Source: Candidatus Tiamatella sp. (GTDB lineage Archaea; Thermoproteota; Thermoprotei_A; Sulfolobales; Acidilobaceae). From it: DNA of 56,171 bases. The notes beneath the pieces are model-generated. The model made no database searches. It was not told the origin of the DNA and saw only the letters and a list, made by a program, of their open reading frames with translations. A program made the translations under genes and the position numbers. The DNA lies in NCBI GenBank assembly GCA_015522645.1, contig WALV01000024.1:1-56171 (forward strand). Reading direction: 5' to 3'. This document shows, piece after piece, positions 1 through 8,577 of this stretch; position 1 is the stretch's first letter, and each line of letters starts with the position of its first letter.

Positions 1-1
1 G

Positions 2-1240
2 AGCCACGGTATAGAGTACCAGATAGTAAGAAGCGAGTCAGGGTTCACGTATTGTATCCGAGAACCGGTAAGCGGTGATTACCTAGAAGAGAAAAAGAGA
101 AGCGGATACGGTTCGTTGTATCCTCTTGTACTGGATGACAACATCGAAGAGGTTTCCGTCAACGGCCCCAATAAACCTGTCTTCGTTCTTAATAGACTGC
201 TATCAGGGATCTGGCTCGAGTCGAACGTCACGATCGACGAGGAGGAGGCGGATTCAATAGCGTATAAGTTGGGTGTCAGGGCTAGAAGAGCTGTTAGCCT
301 ATTATCCCCCTTGGCAGAAGGGCTTACAAGTGAAGGTTATAGGGTTTCAATAGCTTATTCCAGAGAGGTCTCCAGGTGGGGTAGCTCCTTTGTAATAAGA
401 AAATACCCTTCCAACCCACCTAGCATAGCACAGCTAGTAGAGCAGAACGTTATTTCCAGTTTAATAGCCGCATATCTATGGTTTCTACTAGATCATAAGA
501 AATTCATACTAATAACAGGTGGTATGGGTGCCGGTAAAACCACGTTTCTTAACGCGCTGATAGAGCTATTACCTCCCTATAGCAGGGTTTTAACGCTGGA
601 AGATACCCCGGAAATCAGAGTTATGAACAGGAACTGGGACTCACTTATTACAAGGCCTGTATATCCGGGGACAGAGTATGCAGAAATTTCCCTCTTCGAT
701 CTCGTCAAATTCAGTCTCAGGAGGAGGGCTGACTACGTGATTATAGGGGAAGTCAGGGGGAGGGAAGCACACGGGCTGGCTCAAGCTGTTGCTACTGGAC
801 AGGGTTCTATAGCAACCTTCCATGCGAACTCTCCAGTGAACGCTCTGGAAAGGCTGAAAATGGAGCCCATCAGCCTGTCTCCAGCGTTCGTCTCACTTGT
901 GTCAGCCATCGTTCACCTTAAAAAGTCTATGAGACGAGGAGTCGTCATCTCTAGGAGAGCAGAGAGTATCGTAGAGCAAAGCGAGGGAAAGCTACATACC
1001 GTATTCAAATGGGATCCTAAACTAGACTATTTCCCTCCAGACAATATAGAGAAACTACTACGTACCAGTAGGTTACTCGAATCAATATCCGATAGGGAAG
1101 GATATTCGTTATCAGAAGTTCTAGGTGACATGCTTTCAAGGGCCAGACTACTCGAGATGAACCGTGGAGCTAGTAGGGAGAGGTTCAGGCGGGAGGTAGA
1201 GAAATTCTACATGTCAAAACTATCTGAGAGAGGTACATAG
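2..1240 (+). CDS. Type II/IV secretion system ATPase, 5' end outside window
   Basis: Partial gene of the GspE/TadA/VirB11 secretion ATPase family, which powers assembly of type IV pilus-like filaments at the inner face of the membrane. The frame is open from base 2 with no stop, and the TTG at 116 falls inside a continuous coding stretch, so the true start lies upstream of the window. Visible motifs, counted from that TTG, are a Walker A loop GGMGAGKTT near residue 137, acidic residues after the central strand, and the Walker B-like DYVIIGEVRGREA near 205, followed by the ATGQGSIATFHAN segment with the conserved His. The next gene starts 2 bases after the stop and encodes the membrane platform, as expected for a Tad-like pair. 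The pilin or substrate is not visible here. Confidence 0.9.
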   Translation, partial: SHGIEYQIVRSESGFTYCIREPVSGDYLEEKKRSGYGSLYPLVLDDNIEEVSVNGPNKPVFVLNRLLSGIWLESNVTIDEEEADSIAYKLGVRARRAVSLLSPLAEGLTSEGYRVSIAYSREVSRWGSSFVIRKYPSNPPSIAQLVEQNVISSLIAAYLWFLLDHKKFILITGGMGAGKTTFLNALIELLPPYSRVLTLEDTPEIRVMNRNWDSLITRPVYPGTEYAEISLFDLVKFSLRRRADYVIIGEVRGREAHGLAQAVATGQGSIATFHANSPVNALERLKMEPISLSPAFVSLVSAIVHLKKSMRRGVVISRRAESIVEQSEGKLHTVFKWDPKLDYFPPDNIEKLLRTSRLLESISDREGYSLSEVLGDMLSRARLLEMNRGASRERFRREVEKFYMSKLSERGT

Positions 1241-1242
1241 CG

Positions 1243-2463
1243 TTGCTTCGAAGAATACTAAAAGACGAGGATGACAAAGAAGTACCCATACTTATCACAT
1301 ACTTAATCCCATTCACATTTAACCCTATATACATGGTAAACGCATTAAGACACCTCGATAGAACCCTTTTCCCCAAAATGTCCAGGAACCTATCGGAATA
1401 CTTGAATAACCTACTTGATAAAGGGTTAGATCCTCTCACTGCTCTCTTAACCACCTCTGAGAAAGTCAAGAACAACATAATCTCCCGGCTGCTCGCGAAC
1501 TATGTTTATGTAGCTAAAAATGTCGGCTCAGCTACAATGCTCACAGTAACATTCCTCGAGAAAGCACTCGAATCTATACAGATGACGTGGGAGAACTTTA
1601 AGAACTATATGAATATTATCGTAGAAGTGGAGTTCGTCCTAGTGATGACTTCGATTATTGGAGTACTCCTAGTAATATTTAGCCCTCAAGGAGTAAGCTA
1701 TATAGCTATAGTACCATTATCAGTGTTTTTCCTGGCAATAGCCAGTTTAATGGGATACATTGTTCTTTCCCCTAACATGGGAAACCCCTATGATGAATTC
1801 CCGGAAAACAAGGGGTATACCATTTTATACTACTCTATAATCATTGCTATAATATCCGGTTTTATCCTACTACCAGAGTACACGCTATATATAACGGTGG
1901 GTTCCATCCTAGCTGGAGTAGCCCTAGAATACAGGGCCCGCAGGATTAGGAAGAACTTCACTAGGTTTATAGACGAATTATCCGCCATACTGAACAGCAT
2001 AGAAATAGGCTACCCGGGTACTCCTTCCATTAACAAGTTAGTCGGTAGCTATGGGTTGAAAGGGCGGATAGGAAGGCTGTTGAGAGCACTGAACAAGGGT
2101 GTCTCCATAGCCGGAGAAACAGGGTTGAGAGGATCATTTAGCAGGATAGTCAATGTGCTCAACAGTAGTTATAGATCATACTCGAAATACAGAGTTACGG
2201 CAGACGCCTATACCCTTTTGATAATAACTGGATACCTCATACTCGTCTATACAAACCATAGTATAGCAGGGTTATATGGAAACAGCAATCTAACCGGTGG
2301 GACCGCTGCTGTAATTAACGTAGCTCGCCTAGATCAGCTCATAGTCATATCTGCCTACCTGACACCCGTCGCAATAGGCCTATCGTACAGGCCGCGTATA
2401 CCACCATTACTCTATGCAGGGTTAAGTGCTCTAGCTATCTATACGATAACCCATTTTCTCTAG
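1243..2463 (+). CDS. TadC/GspF-like membrane platform protein of type IV filament system
   Basis: Multi-pass membrane protein of 406 residues, predicted to be the platform that partners the upstream ATPase. Hydrophobic segments lie at about residues 128-146, 154-178, 196-225, 325-338, 362-378 and 388-405, with a cytoplasmic helical stretch after residue 230 (ARRIRKNFTRFIDELSAI) typical of type II secretion F domains. The TTG start at 1243 is two bases from the ATPase stop, so the two are translationally coupled. Its 3' end overlaps the convergent thyX gene by 33 bases. Family assignment rests on topology and context more than on a clear signature, so the subtype (pilus, archaellum-like or Tad) is open. 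Confidence 0.75.
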   Translation: MLRRILKDEDDKEVPILITYLIPFTFNPIYMVNALRHLDRTLFPKMSRNLSEYLNNLLDKGLDPLTALLTTSEKVKNNIISRLLANYVYVAKNVGSATMLTVTFLEKALESIQMTWENFKNYMNIIVEVEFVLVMTSIIGVLLVIFSPQGVSYIAIVPLSVFFLAIASLMGYIVLSPNMGNPYDEFPENKGYTILYYSIIIAIISGFILLPEYTLYITVGSILAGVALEYRARRIRKNFTRFIDELSAILNSIEIGYPGTPSINKLVGSYGLKGRIGRLLRALNKGVSIAGETGLRGSFSRIVNVLNSSYRSYSKYRVTADAYTLLIITGYLILVYTNHSIAGLYGNSNLTGGTAAVINVARLDQLIVISAYLTPVAIGLSYRPRIPPLLYAGLSALAIYTITHFL

Positions 2464-3528
2464 GAAGAATAGGTTAGATCTAACACATCTAGGGATCCCA
2501 TCCCTATTAATATTCTCCGGGCACCTCTCCATAACAAGGCCAATACCGGTTATTAGTTCAGACAACGTTATAGGCTCCTTCCTTATAGCGTTCTCATAGA
2601 ATACGCATCTAGGGCCCGCATACTTAAATAGCCTCGGGTGAATGGATAAGAGTTTCCTCCATAGAAGCCATGCTACAATCCGGATTTCCCATTGTGCTTT
2701 AGTGCACATTCTCAAGGGTAGGAAACTCTGGATTAGCTCACGTGCATTCATAGTAATCACGAGCTTGGTCTGGACGCCCATAGGTATGATGAACCTTGCG
2801 TCTTCGGGAGGAATGCCCTTCGACACCATTTTTCTATACACGTGGAATAACCTGGAGGTCTCCCTGATGAATTCGGATGCGGCCTCCTTCTTGCTGGCTA
2901 TAGAAGGAGGGATGACGAAATCTATCATTCTACAATAACGCCTATACACATTCCTCACTGGAACCCTTAGCCCCTTCAAACTCTCAGGTATGTCACCGTC
3001 GATCATATCGTAGAGCCAAGACTCGACGAGCGAATCATCTAGACTATCCCCTGAACGGGTGTACTCGTCGACCAATGCATAGCCTTCTCTAACACGTAAA
3101 CGGAGAAGGGAATTATTACTAAATATTCTAATGGAATCGCCTGACCAGCACGCCTTAAGCACTCTACCGCTGAGAACAGGTAGATCTATGCATTTTCCCT
3201 TATATAACTCGGGTAGCAGGCACCTTTTATCGAAACCCAGTTTAGCATAGCGTAGGCTGAGCTGGGTGAAACTGGCTATCCTGTGTCTAACAAGCTGATG
3301 GCTACATACTCTACTGCAACCTTCAACTGTCCAAGTATAAACACTGTGTTCCCATGGACTGAAGTGCTGCCTCTTGAAGGTTTCCCTAATCCAGGCATCT
3401 ACTTCTTCATCACTCATCTTGGCGATTTGTACATCTAGGTCCCTCCTGCTAAGAGATCTCTTAGCGGCGGCGGCAACTATCCTATCCCCGTCAACAGTGT
3501 ATCTGACAACCTCTACTTTAACTCCCAC
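2431..3528 (-). CDS. thyX: Flavin-dependent thymidylate synthase ThyX, enlarged
   Basis: Makes dTMP from dUMP using methylene-tetrahydrofolate (or an archaeal pterin equivalent), NAD(P)H and FAD. The diagnostic motif RHR-x7-S is at residues 81-91 (RHRIASFTQLS) and is followed by LRY; FSPWEH lies upstream at 56-61. The C-terminal half carries the usual DFVIPPSI, GIPPEDARFIIP and NARELIQSFLPLRMC blocks. At 365 residues it is well above the usual 220-250; the extra roughly 100 residues lie between about 102 and 200, between the signature and the FVIPPS block. The GTG start at 3528 has a GAGGGG box 7 bases upstream. Divergent from ppsA with separate TATA-like boxes. Confidence 0.92.
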   Translation of the reverse strand: MGVKVEVVRYTVDGDRIVAAAAKRSLSRRDLDVQIAKMSDEEVDAWIRETFKRQHFSPWEHSVYTWTVEGCSRVCSHQLVRHRIASFTQLSLRYAKLGFDKRCLLPELYKGKCIDLPVLSGRVLKACWSGDSIRIFSNNSLLRLRVREGYALVDEYTRSGDSLDDSLVESWLYDMIDGDIPESLKGLRVPVRNVYRRYCRMIDFVIPPSIASKKEAASEFIRETSRLFHVYRKMVSKGIPPEDARFIIPMGVQTKLVITMNARELIQSFLPLRMCTKAQWEIRIVAWLLWRKLLSIHPRLFKYAGPRCVFYENAIRKEPITLSELITGIGLVMERCPENINRDGIPRCVRSNLFFLEKMGYRIDS

Positions 3529-3561
3529 TATAAGCCCCTCAACACGATATCGAGTGATACC

Positions 3562-3609
3562 ATATAAAAGAAATAGTTAAACAGTATATGAAAACACAAC
3601 GGTTTATAA
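3562..3609. promoter_or_regulatory. Divergent thyX/ppsA promoter region
   Basis: Between the divergent genes lie two TATA-like boxes: TTTTATATG read on the minus strand (3562-3570) facing thyX, and TTTATAA (3603-3609) facing ppsA. Adding the usual archaeal distance of about 25 bases puts transcription starts near 3538 and 3631, giving very short leaders. Inferred from sequence only. Confidence 0.45.
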
Positions 3610-3646
3610 CAACCAAGCTAGAAACTCCCTACTTGGTGCCTGAATA

Positions 3647-6097
3647 TTGAAATGCGATACACCGTTCGTTCTATGGCTGGAAAACGTTGACTCAGCAAAG
3701 CATGATCTCGTAGGAGGAAAGGCAGCAGGGTTGGGGGAGAACATTAGGGTAGGAATACCGGTTCCACCAGGCTTCGTAGTAACCAGTGAAGCATACAGAT
3801 GCTTCATCCAGGAAACAGAGCTTAACCAGAGAATACAAACCATACTCAAAGAGGAGGTAAAAAGCGGTCAACCTGATGAATACGAGAGGGCCTCCGCTAG
3901 AATTCGGAGCTTGATAATGCGAAGCACGGTCCCTCCAAGCATAGTAGCCGCTGTGAAACAGGCTTACAGGAACCTGGGCAAAATAATTGGGATAGAAAAC
4001 CCTAGAGTAGCTGTGAGAAGTAGCGCTACAGTAGAAGATCTCCCCGAGGCAAGCTTCGCAGGCCAACAAGACACGTATCTTAACGTTCAGGGAGAAGACG
4101 AGGTCATGGAGCATGTAAAAATGGCATGGGCGAGTCTATGGACTGCAAGAGCACTAAGCTACAGGGACTCCTTAAACATAGAACACGAATCGGCTCTTAT
4201 GGCTGTAGTTGTGCAGAAAATGGTTAACAGTAGAACAAGCGGAGTAATGTTCACCATTCACCCAGTCTCAGGAGATCCCACGCAAGTAGTGATAGAGTCA
4301 ACCTGGGGGCTAGGAGAGTATATTGTGGGAGGAAAAGTAACTCCAGATGAGTTCACCCTAGACAAGGAATCACTAGAAGTAATAGAAGAAAGAATTAGCA
4401 CAGAGAAGAGAATCGCGCTCTTCTATGACCCTGACTCAAGGTCAAACGTGGAAGTCAGAATCCCCTCCTCAAAGGAGGAACTAGAGGAACTCGAGAAGAA
4501 ATACCCTAAGATAGCTCGAGTAATAGAGGAGTACAGCATAAAACCGGATGAACCAAGCTTAAATGAAGAAGAGATAAAACAGCTAGGAAGACTCGGTTTA
4601 CGAATAGAGGAAGTCTTCGGGAAGCACATGGATATAGAGTGGGCAATAGATTACGAGTTGAAAGAAAACAACATGTTCATACTCCAAACAAGACCGGAAA
4701 CATACTGGAGCCAAAAAGAGGAGAAAGGGGAAGAAGAGGAACTAGAACCAGGAGCAGCTGAAATCCTAGTCAGAGGCATCCCAGCAAGCCCTGGTATAGC
4801 AGCGGGGAAAGTAAAAGTTGCACTAACAGTCGATGAGGCGGAAATACTAGTGGAGAAAGGTGACATACTTGTAACCAAAATGACTGACCCAGACTGGGTT
4901 CCCTACATGAAAATAGCAGGTGCGATAGTGACAGATGAGGGGGGGATGACGGCACACGCGGCAATAGTATCGAGAGAGCTTGGAATACCCGCAATAGTGG
5001 GCGCCGGAAACGCGACTGAAACCCTAAAGACAGGAATGCTCGTAACCGTAGATGCCACGCAAGGTGTAGTCTATAAGGGTAAGGTGAAAACAAAGAAGGA
5101 GGAAAAACCCGGCGTGGAGATAGCTGGAACTGCAGCTGGAACCCTGAGCCCGGAAGTAATGAAGGAGATCTATCCAGTGACAGCCACGAAAATCTACATG
5201 AACCTAGGGCAGCCCCAGGAGATAGACCGTCATCTACATCTACCATTCGATGGAATAGGCCTGATGAGAATAGAATTCATAATATCGGACTGGATAGGAT
5301 ACCATCCACTCTACCTCATAGATCAAGGAAGAGGAGTATACTTCGTTGACAAGCTCGCTGAGGGAATAGCTAAAGTAGCTAGACCAATATACCCTAGGCC
5401 TGTCGTTGTAAGATTCAGCGACTTCAAGAGCAACGAATACCGGAAGCTCAAGGGAGGAGAAAAATATGAGCCAGAGGATGAGAGAAACCCGATGCTAGGA
5501 TGGCGGGGAGTATCTAGGTATGTTTCCAAAGAATACGAGCCGGCGTTCCGGCTGGAAGTACGTGCAGTAAAGAAAGTTAGGGAAGAGTGGGGATTGAAGA
5601 ATGTATGGGTAATGTTCCCCTTCGTGAGAAACACTTGGGAGCTCCGGAAAGCATTGAAGATCATGGATGAGGAAGGACTCGAAAGGAGGCACGACTTCAA
5701 GATATGGATTATGAGTGAAGTACCAAGCACCGTAATCCTAGCAGAAGAATTCTCGCAAATGGTGGATGGTTTCAGTGTCGGAAGCAATGATCTAACCCAG
5801 CTCATACTAGGAGTGGACAGGGACTCTGGGAGGCTATTCAAAATGGGATACTTCGATGAAAGAGACCCTGCAGTAATGAAAGCTATAGAACAACTGACAA
5901 ACACCGCGCATAAATACGGGAAGACTGTAAGCATCTGCGGGCAAGCGCCAAGCGTTTATCCAGAAGTAGTTGAGTACCTGGTAAAAATAGGAGTTGATAG
6001 CATTAGTGTCAACCCGGATGCTGTGGTAAGAGTCAGGCGTCATGTAGCAAGCCTTGAGAAGAAGATTATGCTTGACCTGATTAGAAGGCGTCTCTAA
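3647..6097 (+). CDS. ppsA: Phosphoenolpyruvate synthase (pyruvate, water dikinase)
   Basis: Converts pyruvate, ATP and water to PEP, AMP and phosphate, the entry step of gluconeogenesis and in many archaea a main pyruvate/PEP interconverter. The 816-residue protein has all three parts: the N-terminal ATP-grasp region ([20 protein letters not shown], then [20 protein letters not shown]), the phosphohistidine domain with [21 protein letters not shown] and catalytic His437, and the C-terminal TIM barrel with [17 protein letters not shown] and the proton-donor Cys764 in SICGQAPS. The TTG start at 3647 follows a weak GGTG box and gives the standard N-terminus. Length and motifs are complete. Confidence 0.96.
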   Translation: MKCDTPFVLWLENVDSAKHDLVGGKAAGLGENIRVGIPVPPGFVVTSEAYRCFIQETELNQRIQTILKEEVKSGQPDEYERASARIRSLIMRSTVPPSIVAAVKQAYRNLGKIIGIENPRVAVRSSATVEDLPEASFAGQQDTYLNVQGEDEVMEHVKMAWASLWTARALSYRDSLNIEHESALMAVVVQKMVNSRTSGVMFTIHPVSGDPTQVVIESTWGLGEYIVGGKVTPDEFTLDKESLEVIEERISTEKRIALFYDPDSRSNVEVRIPSSKEELEELEKKYPKIARVIEEYSIKPDEPSLNEEEIKQLGRLGLRIEEVFGKHMDIEWAIDYELKENNMFILQTRPETYWSQKEEKGEEEELEPGAAEILVRGIPASPGIAAGKVKVALTVDEAEILVEKGDILVTKMTDPDWVPYMKIAGAIVTDEGGMTAHAAIVSRELGIPAIVGAGNATETLKTGMLVTVDATQGVVYKGKVKTKKEEKPGVEIAGTAAGTLSPEVMKEIYPVTATKIYMNLGQPQEIDRHLHLPFDGIGLMRIEFIISDWIGYHPLYLIDQGRGVYFVDKLAEGIAKVARPIYPRPVVVRFSDFKSNEYRKLKGGEKYEPEDERNPMLGWRGVSRYVSKEYEPAFRLEVRAVKKVREEWGLKNVWVMFPFVRNTWELRKALKIMDEEGLERRHDFKIWIMSEVPSTVILAEEFSQMVDGFSVGSNDLTQLILGVDRDSGRLFKMGYFDERDPAVMKAIEQLTNTAHKYGKTVSICGQAPSVYPEVVEYLVKIGVDSISVNPDAVVRVRRHVASLEKKIMLDLIRRRL

Positions 6098-6100
6098 ACT

Positions 6101-6613
6101 TTACATTTTCTTTAAATCCACGTAATCCTCCTCTTTAACCACGTACTCCCCCTTAGAAAATATATCGCGCACAACATCCAGGACCTCGTATATGGAACCA
6201 TTGACATATAGCACGCCGACTTCTTTGTCCCTTATCACGTCACCCAAAAACAAGTAACACAAAGGCCCTAATCTTCCCTTCCTTGAGTATATAATTAAGA
6301 GAGCCTTAAGACCCTTCTCCTCCTTATACTCAACTACTTCATTGATGACCGGTGTAATGTCCTTGGCTAACACGACATGACCATCACTATAAACCGCTAT
6401 AAAAACCACAGTATCCTTTTTCTCAACCTTAATCAATCCTGGGGTTTCCTCTGATGGCTTCCTAGTAACCTCAGGCGAGTATTCTTCTAAGGCTTGAATC
6501 AGCATGCTTAGTCTATCAGATGCAACACGGGGGTTCATTAGTTTAATACTCAAGCTATCCTTATACTCTTCCTTTAATCCCTTCCACCCAGCAACCCTAA
6601 CTTCAGCCACCAT
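6101..6613 (-). CDS. Conserved hypothetical protein
   Basis: I do not recognise this family. The 170-residue protein begins MVAEVRVAGWKGLKEEYKDS if the ATG at 6613 is used; an ATG at 6667 in the same frame would add 18 residues, but those are hydrophobic and lie over a TATA-like TATTATAATG stretch (about 6650-6659), so the inner start is preferred. The sequence alternates charged helices and short strands (VVFIAVYSDGHVVLAKDITP, ALLIIYSRKG, VGVLYVNGS), suggesting a small soluble alpha/beta protein. It is convergent with ppsA, three bases from its stop, and divergent from hisS. No membrane segment or metal-binding cysteines are seen. Confidence 0.7.
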   Translation of the reverse strand: MVAEVRVAGWKGLKEEYKDSLSIKLMNPRVASDRLSMLIQALEEYSPEVTRKPSEETPGLIKVEKKDTVVFIAVYSDGHVVLAKDITPVINEVVEYKEEKGLKALLIIYSRKGRLGPLCYLFLGDVIRDKEVGVLYVNGSIYEVLDVVRDIFSKGEYVVKEEDYVDLKKM

Positions 6614-6694
6614 GTTAACCCATTTGAAAATAAGAGTAACAAACCAAACATTATAATACATAACCATGAACCCCCTTCGATAAGGGGAACGCGA

Positions 6695-7987
6695 TTGTAC
6701 GAGGGCGAAAGACCTAAAGGATTCAGGGACTTAACACCGGAACTCATGATAGTTAGAAAGAAGGTTATATCGATAATAGAGAAAGTTTTCCAGTCATTCG
6801 GATTCGACCCTATAGAGACGCCTGCCATCGAGTACTGGGATACACTAGCTGGTAAATATGGAGCCGAGGCAGAGGACAGGCTTATATGGAGGTTCCAGGA
6901 CCCCCTCAGCGGCAGATGGTATGCGTTGAGATACGATTTAACCGTCCCACTAGCAAGATACATGAAATCACACCAGGACGTCCCTATGCCTTTCAAGAGA
7001 TACCATATAGCCCCGGTTTGGCGTCACGAGGAACCCCAGAGGGGAAGGTATAGGGAATTCTATCAGTGCGATGCAGACATCGTCGGCAGCCAATACCCTG
7101 AGGCTGACGCGGAACTAATTGAGCTAGCTATAAAGGCAATAGACTCCATAGGATTCACTGAGTACACCTTCAAGGTAAACGATAGAAGGCTCCTCTCGGG
7201 AATATTCGAGGAGGAAATAGGTCTAGAAAACCCTATACCAGTCTATAGGGTAATCGATAAACTAGATAAAATAGGTGAAGAAGGTGTACGTAAGGAGCTC
7301 CAGGACAAGATGACTGAAACCACTGTTGAAAAGGTTATAAAAACCATTAGCCTCAGAGGGAAGCCCTTAGAGGTTCTCCGAGAAATAAGAGTAAAATACG
7401 GGGGTAACAAGAATATTACGGAGGCACTTAACCACCTTGAGGAAATGTTCAACCTCATTGAAGATCCTAGGGTTAGCGTAGACTTGAGCCTCGTCCGTGG
7501 ACTCGACTATTATACTGGACCAATATTTGAAGTATTCCTTGAGAAACCGAGAATAGGTGCTATAGCTGGGGGAGGGAGATATGATAATTTAATTGGAATG
7601 TTCCTCAAGCAAAGCATCCCCGCTACCGGCATAAGCCTCGGCCTGGAAAGGCTTATAGACGCTGTAATAGATTTGGGGATTATAAAAGACAGACGGGAAT
7701 CATATACTGAGGCATACGTCGTATACTTGAAACCCGAGTTAATTAAACAGGCATGGAAAGTAGCCAGTAGACTAAGGGATGCAGGAATACCGACTAGGGT
7801 TGACTTGATAAGGGGTTCCCCTAAGAAACAAGCAAAAAGGGCCAATAGGCTAGGAGTGAAATACATTGTTTACATTGGAGAACGAGAGGTTAAGGAGAAC
7901 CGTATAACAATATACAATACGTTAACAGGTGAAAGGAGAGAATACACGCTTGAAGAATTCATAGGAGGGCCCGCTGGAGGCGGATAG
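6695..7987 (+). CDS. hisS: Histidyl-tRNA synthetase
   Basis: Class II aminoacyl-tRNA synthetase that charges tRNA-His. The 430-residue protein starts with KGFRDLTPELM, then class II motif 1 around FGFDPIETPAIEYWDTLAGK, motif 2 RYHIAPVWRHEEPQRGRYREF, the histidine-specific blocks LVRGLDYYTGPIFEVF and AGGGRYDNLIGMF, and motif 3 ATGISLGLERL. The C-terminal anticodon-binding domain follows (YVVYLKPELIKQAWKVASRL). The TTG start at 6695 follows an AAGGGG stretch; no other start is better placed. Length is normal for archaeal HisRS. Confidence 0.96.
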   Translation: MYEGERPKGFRDLTPELMIVRKKVISIIEKVFQSFGFDPIETPAIEYWDTLAGKYGAEAEDRLIWRFQDPLSGRWYALRYDLTVPLARYMKSHQDVPMPFKRYHIAPVWRHEEPQRGRYREFYQCDADIVGSQYPEADAELIELAIKAIDSIGFTEYTFKVNDRRLLSGIFEEEIGLENPIPVYRVIDKLDKIGEEGVRKELQDKMTETTVEKVIKTISLRGKPLEVLREIRVKYGGNKNITEALNHLEEMFNLIEDPRVSVDLSLVRGLDYYTGPIFEVFLEKPRIGAIAGGGRYDNLIGMFLKQSIPATGISLGLERLIDAVIDLGIIKDRRESYTEAYVVYLKPELIKQAWKVASRLRDAGIPTRVDLIRGSPKKQAKRANRLGVKYIVYIGEREVKENRITIYNTLTGERREYTLEEFIGGPAGGG

Positions 7988-8241
7988 CATTATCGTTCCT
8001 ATCCTCACGGCAAACAGGGTATACTCGTTTCATCCAAAGAGCCCTTACCCCCTTCCCAGGGGATCTGGGCCGCCCGCCCAGTAGTAGGGTTAGATAATAT
8101 TACTAGAGTCCCATCATCCCTGGGGCAGGCATTAGTATTTCTATGTTCGATAATAGTTTCTAATACCAAATACCTCCAGCGGGCCCCTTGTTATATTGGC
8201 CTTTAACCCTTAAATTTTTTGTTCGGAAAGAAATAAGTGAT
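7988..8241. other. Intergenic segment with GC-rich competing hairpins and T tract
   Basis: This 254-base gap between convergent hisS and the MoaD-like gene has no supportable ORF. It holds a GC-rich core at 8055-8081 in which CTGGG(C) (8065-8070) can pair either with CCCAG on its left (8055-8059, loop 5) or GCCCAG on its right (8076-8081, loop 5). A T6 run at 8215-8220 could end transcription from hisS. The rest of the gap is ordinary AT-rich DNA. I could not fold it into a tRNA, SRP RNA or RNase P RNA. Confidence 0.4.
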
Positions 8242-8490
8242 TTAGATAACCCTTCCGCTTACATGCAACATGACGCTGACGAGGTCACCATTCTCTACGA
8301 AGTGATTGACATCAGTTGTACGACCATTCTTTAATACGATGAGGTCCTCTATACTCGTCTCCTCTGGGTGCTTGATAATTCCTCTTATTCTCTTCTTGGC
8401 GTTCAACTCTGCTTTAACTTCCGGAGCAACCTCCGCTGGCAGCCACCCGAAATACTTTATAGTGACCGCCAAATTCCCATCGTGATCCAA
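8242..8490 (-). CDS. MoaD/ThiS-like ubiquitin-fold protein without terminal diglycine
   Basis: Small protein of 82 residues resembling sulfur-carrier proteins of the MoaD/ThiS family: a first strand LAVTIKYFGWLP, a middle region LIVLKNGRTTDVNHFVENGD, and a last strand VSVMLHVSG. MoaD-like genes often sit beside aldehyde ferredoxin oxidoreductase genes, as here (next gene upstream on the same strand), consistent with a role in tungstopterin assembly. Family members normally end in Gly-Gly for adenylation and thiocarboxylation; this one ends SGRVI, so the second Gly is Arg and two residues follow. The start is TTG at 8490, or TTG at 8472; a TATA-like box at 8524-8537 points to its own short-leader promoter. 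Confidence 0.7.
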   Translation of the reverse strand: MDHDGNLAVTIKYFGWLPAEVAPEVKAELNAKKRIRGIIKHPEETSIEDLIVLKNGRTTDVNHFVENGDLVSVMLHVSGRVI

Positions 8491-8577
8491 ATCGAAATAC
8501 TCGTAAGAGAGCAGTTTAAAAACATATATATAAAGTTCAAAAATAATTATCCTACTAAAAACTAAATAGAGTTTAGG

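Noticed and set aside
4770-5246. 158-codon minus-strand frame inside the PEP synthase gene
   Set aside because: Antisense shadow with low-complexity Ser/Leu/Pro composition; the plus strand is clearly ppsA through this stretch.
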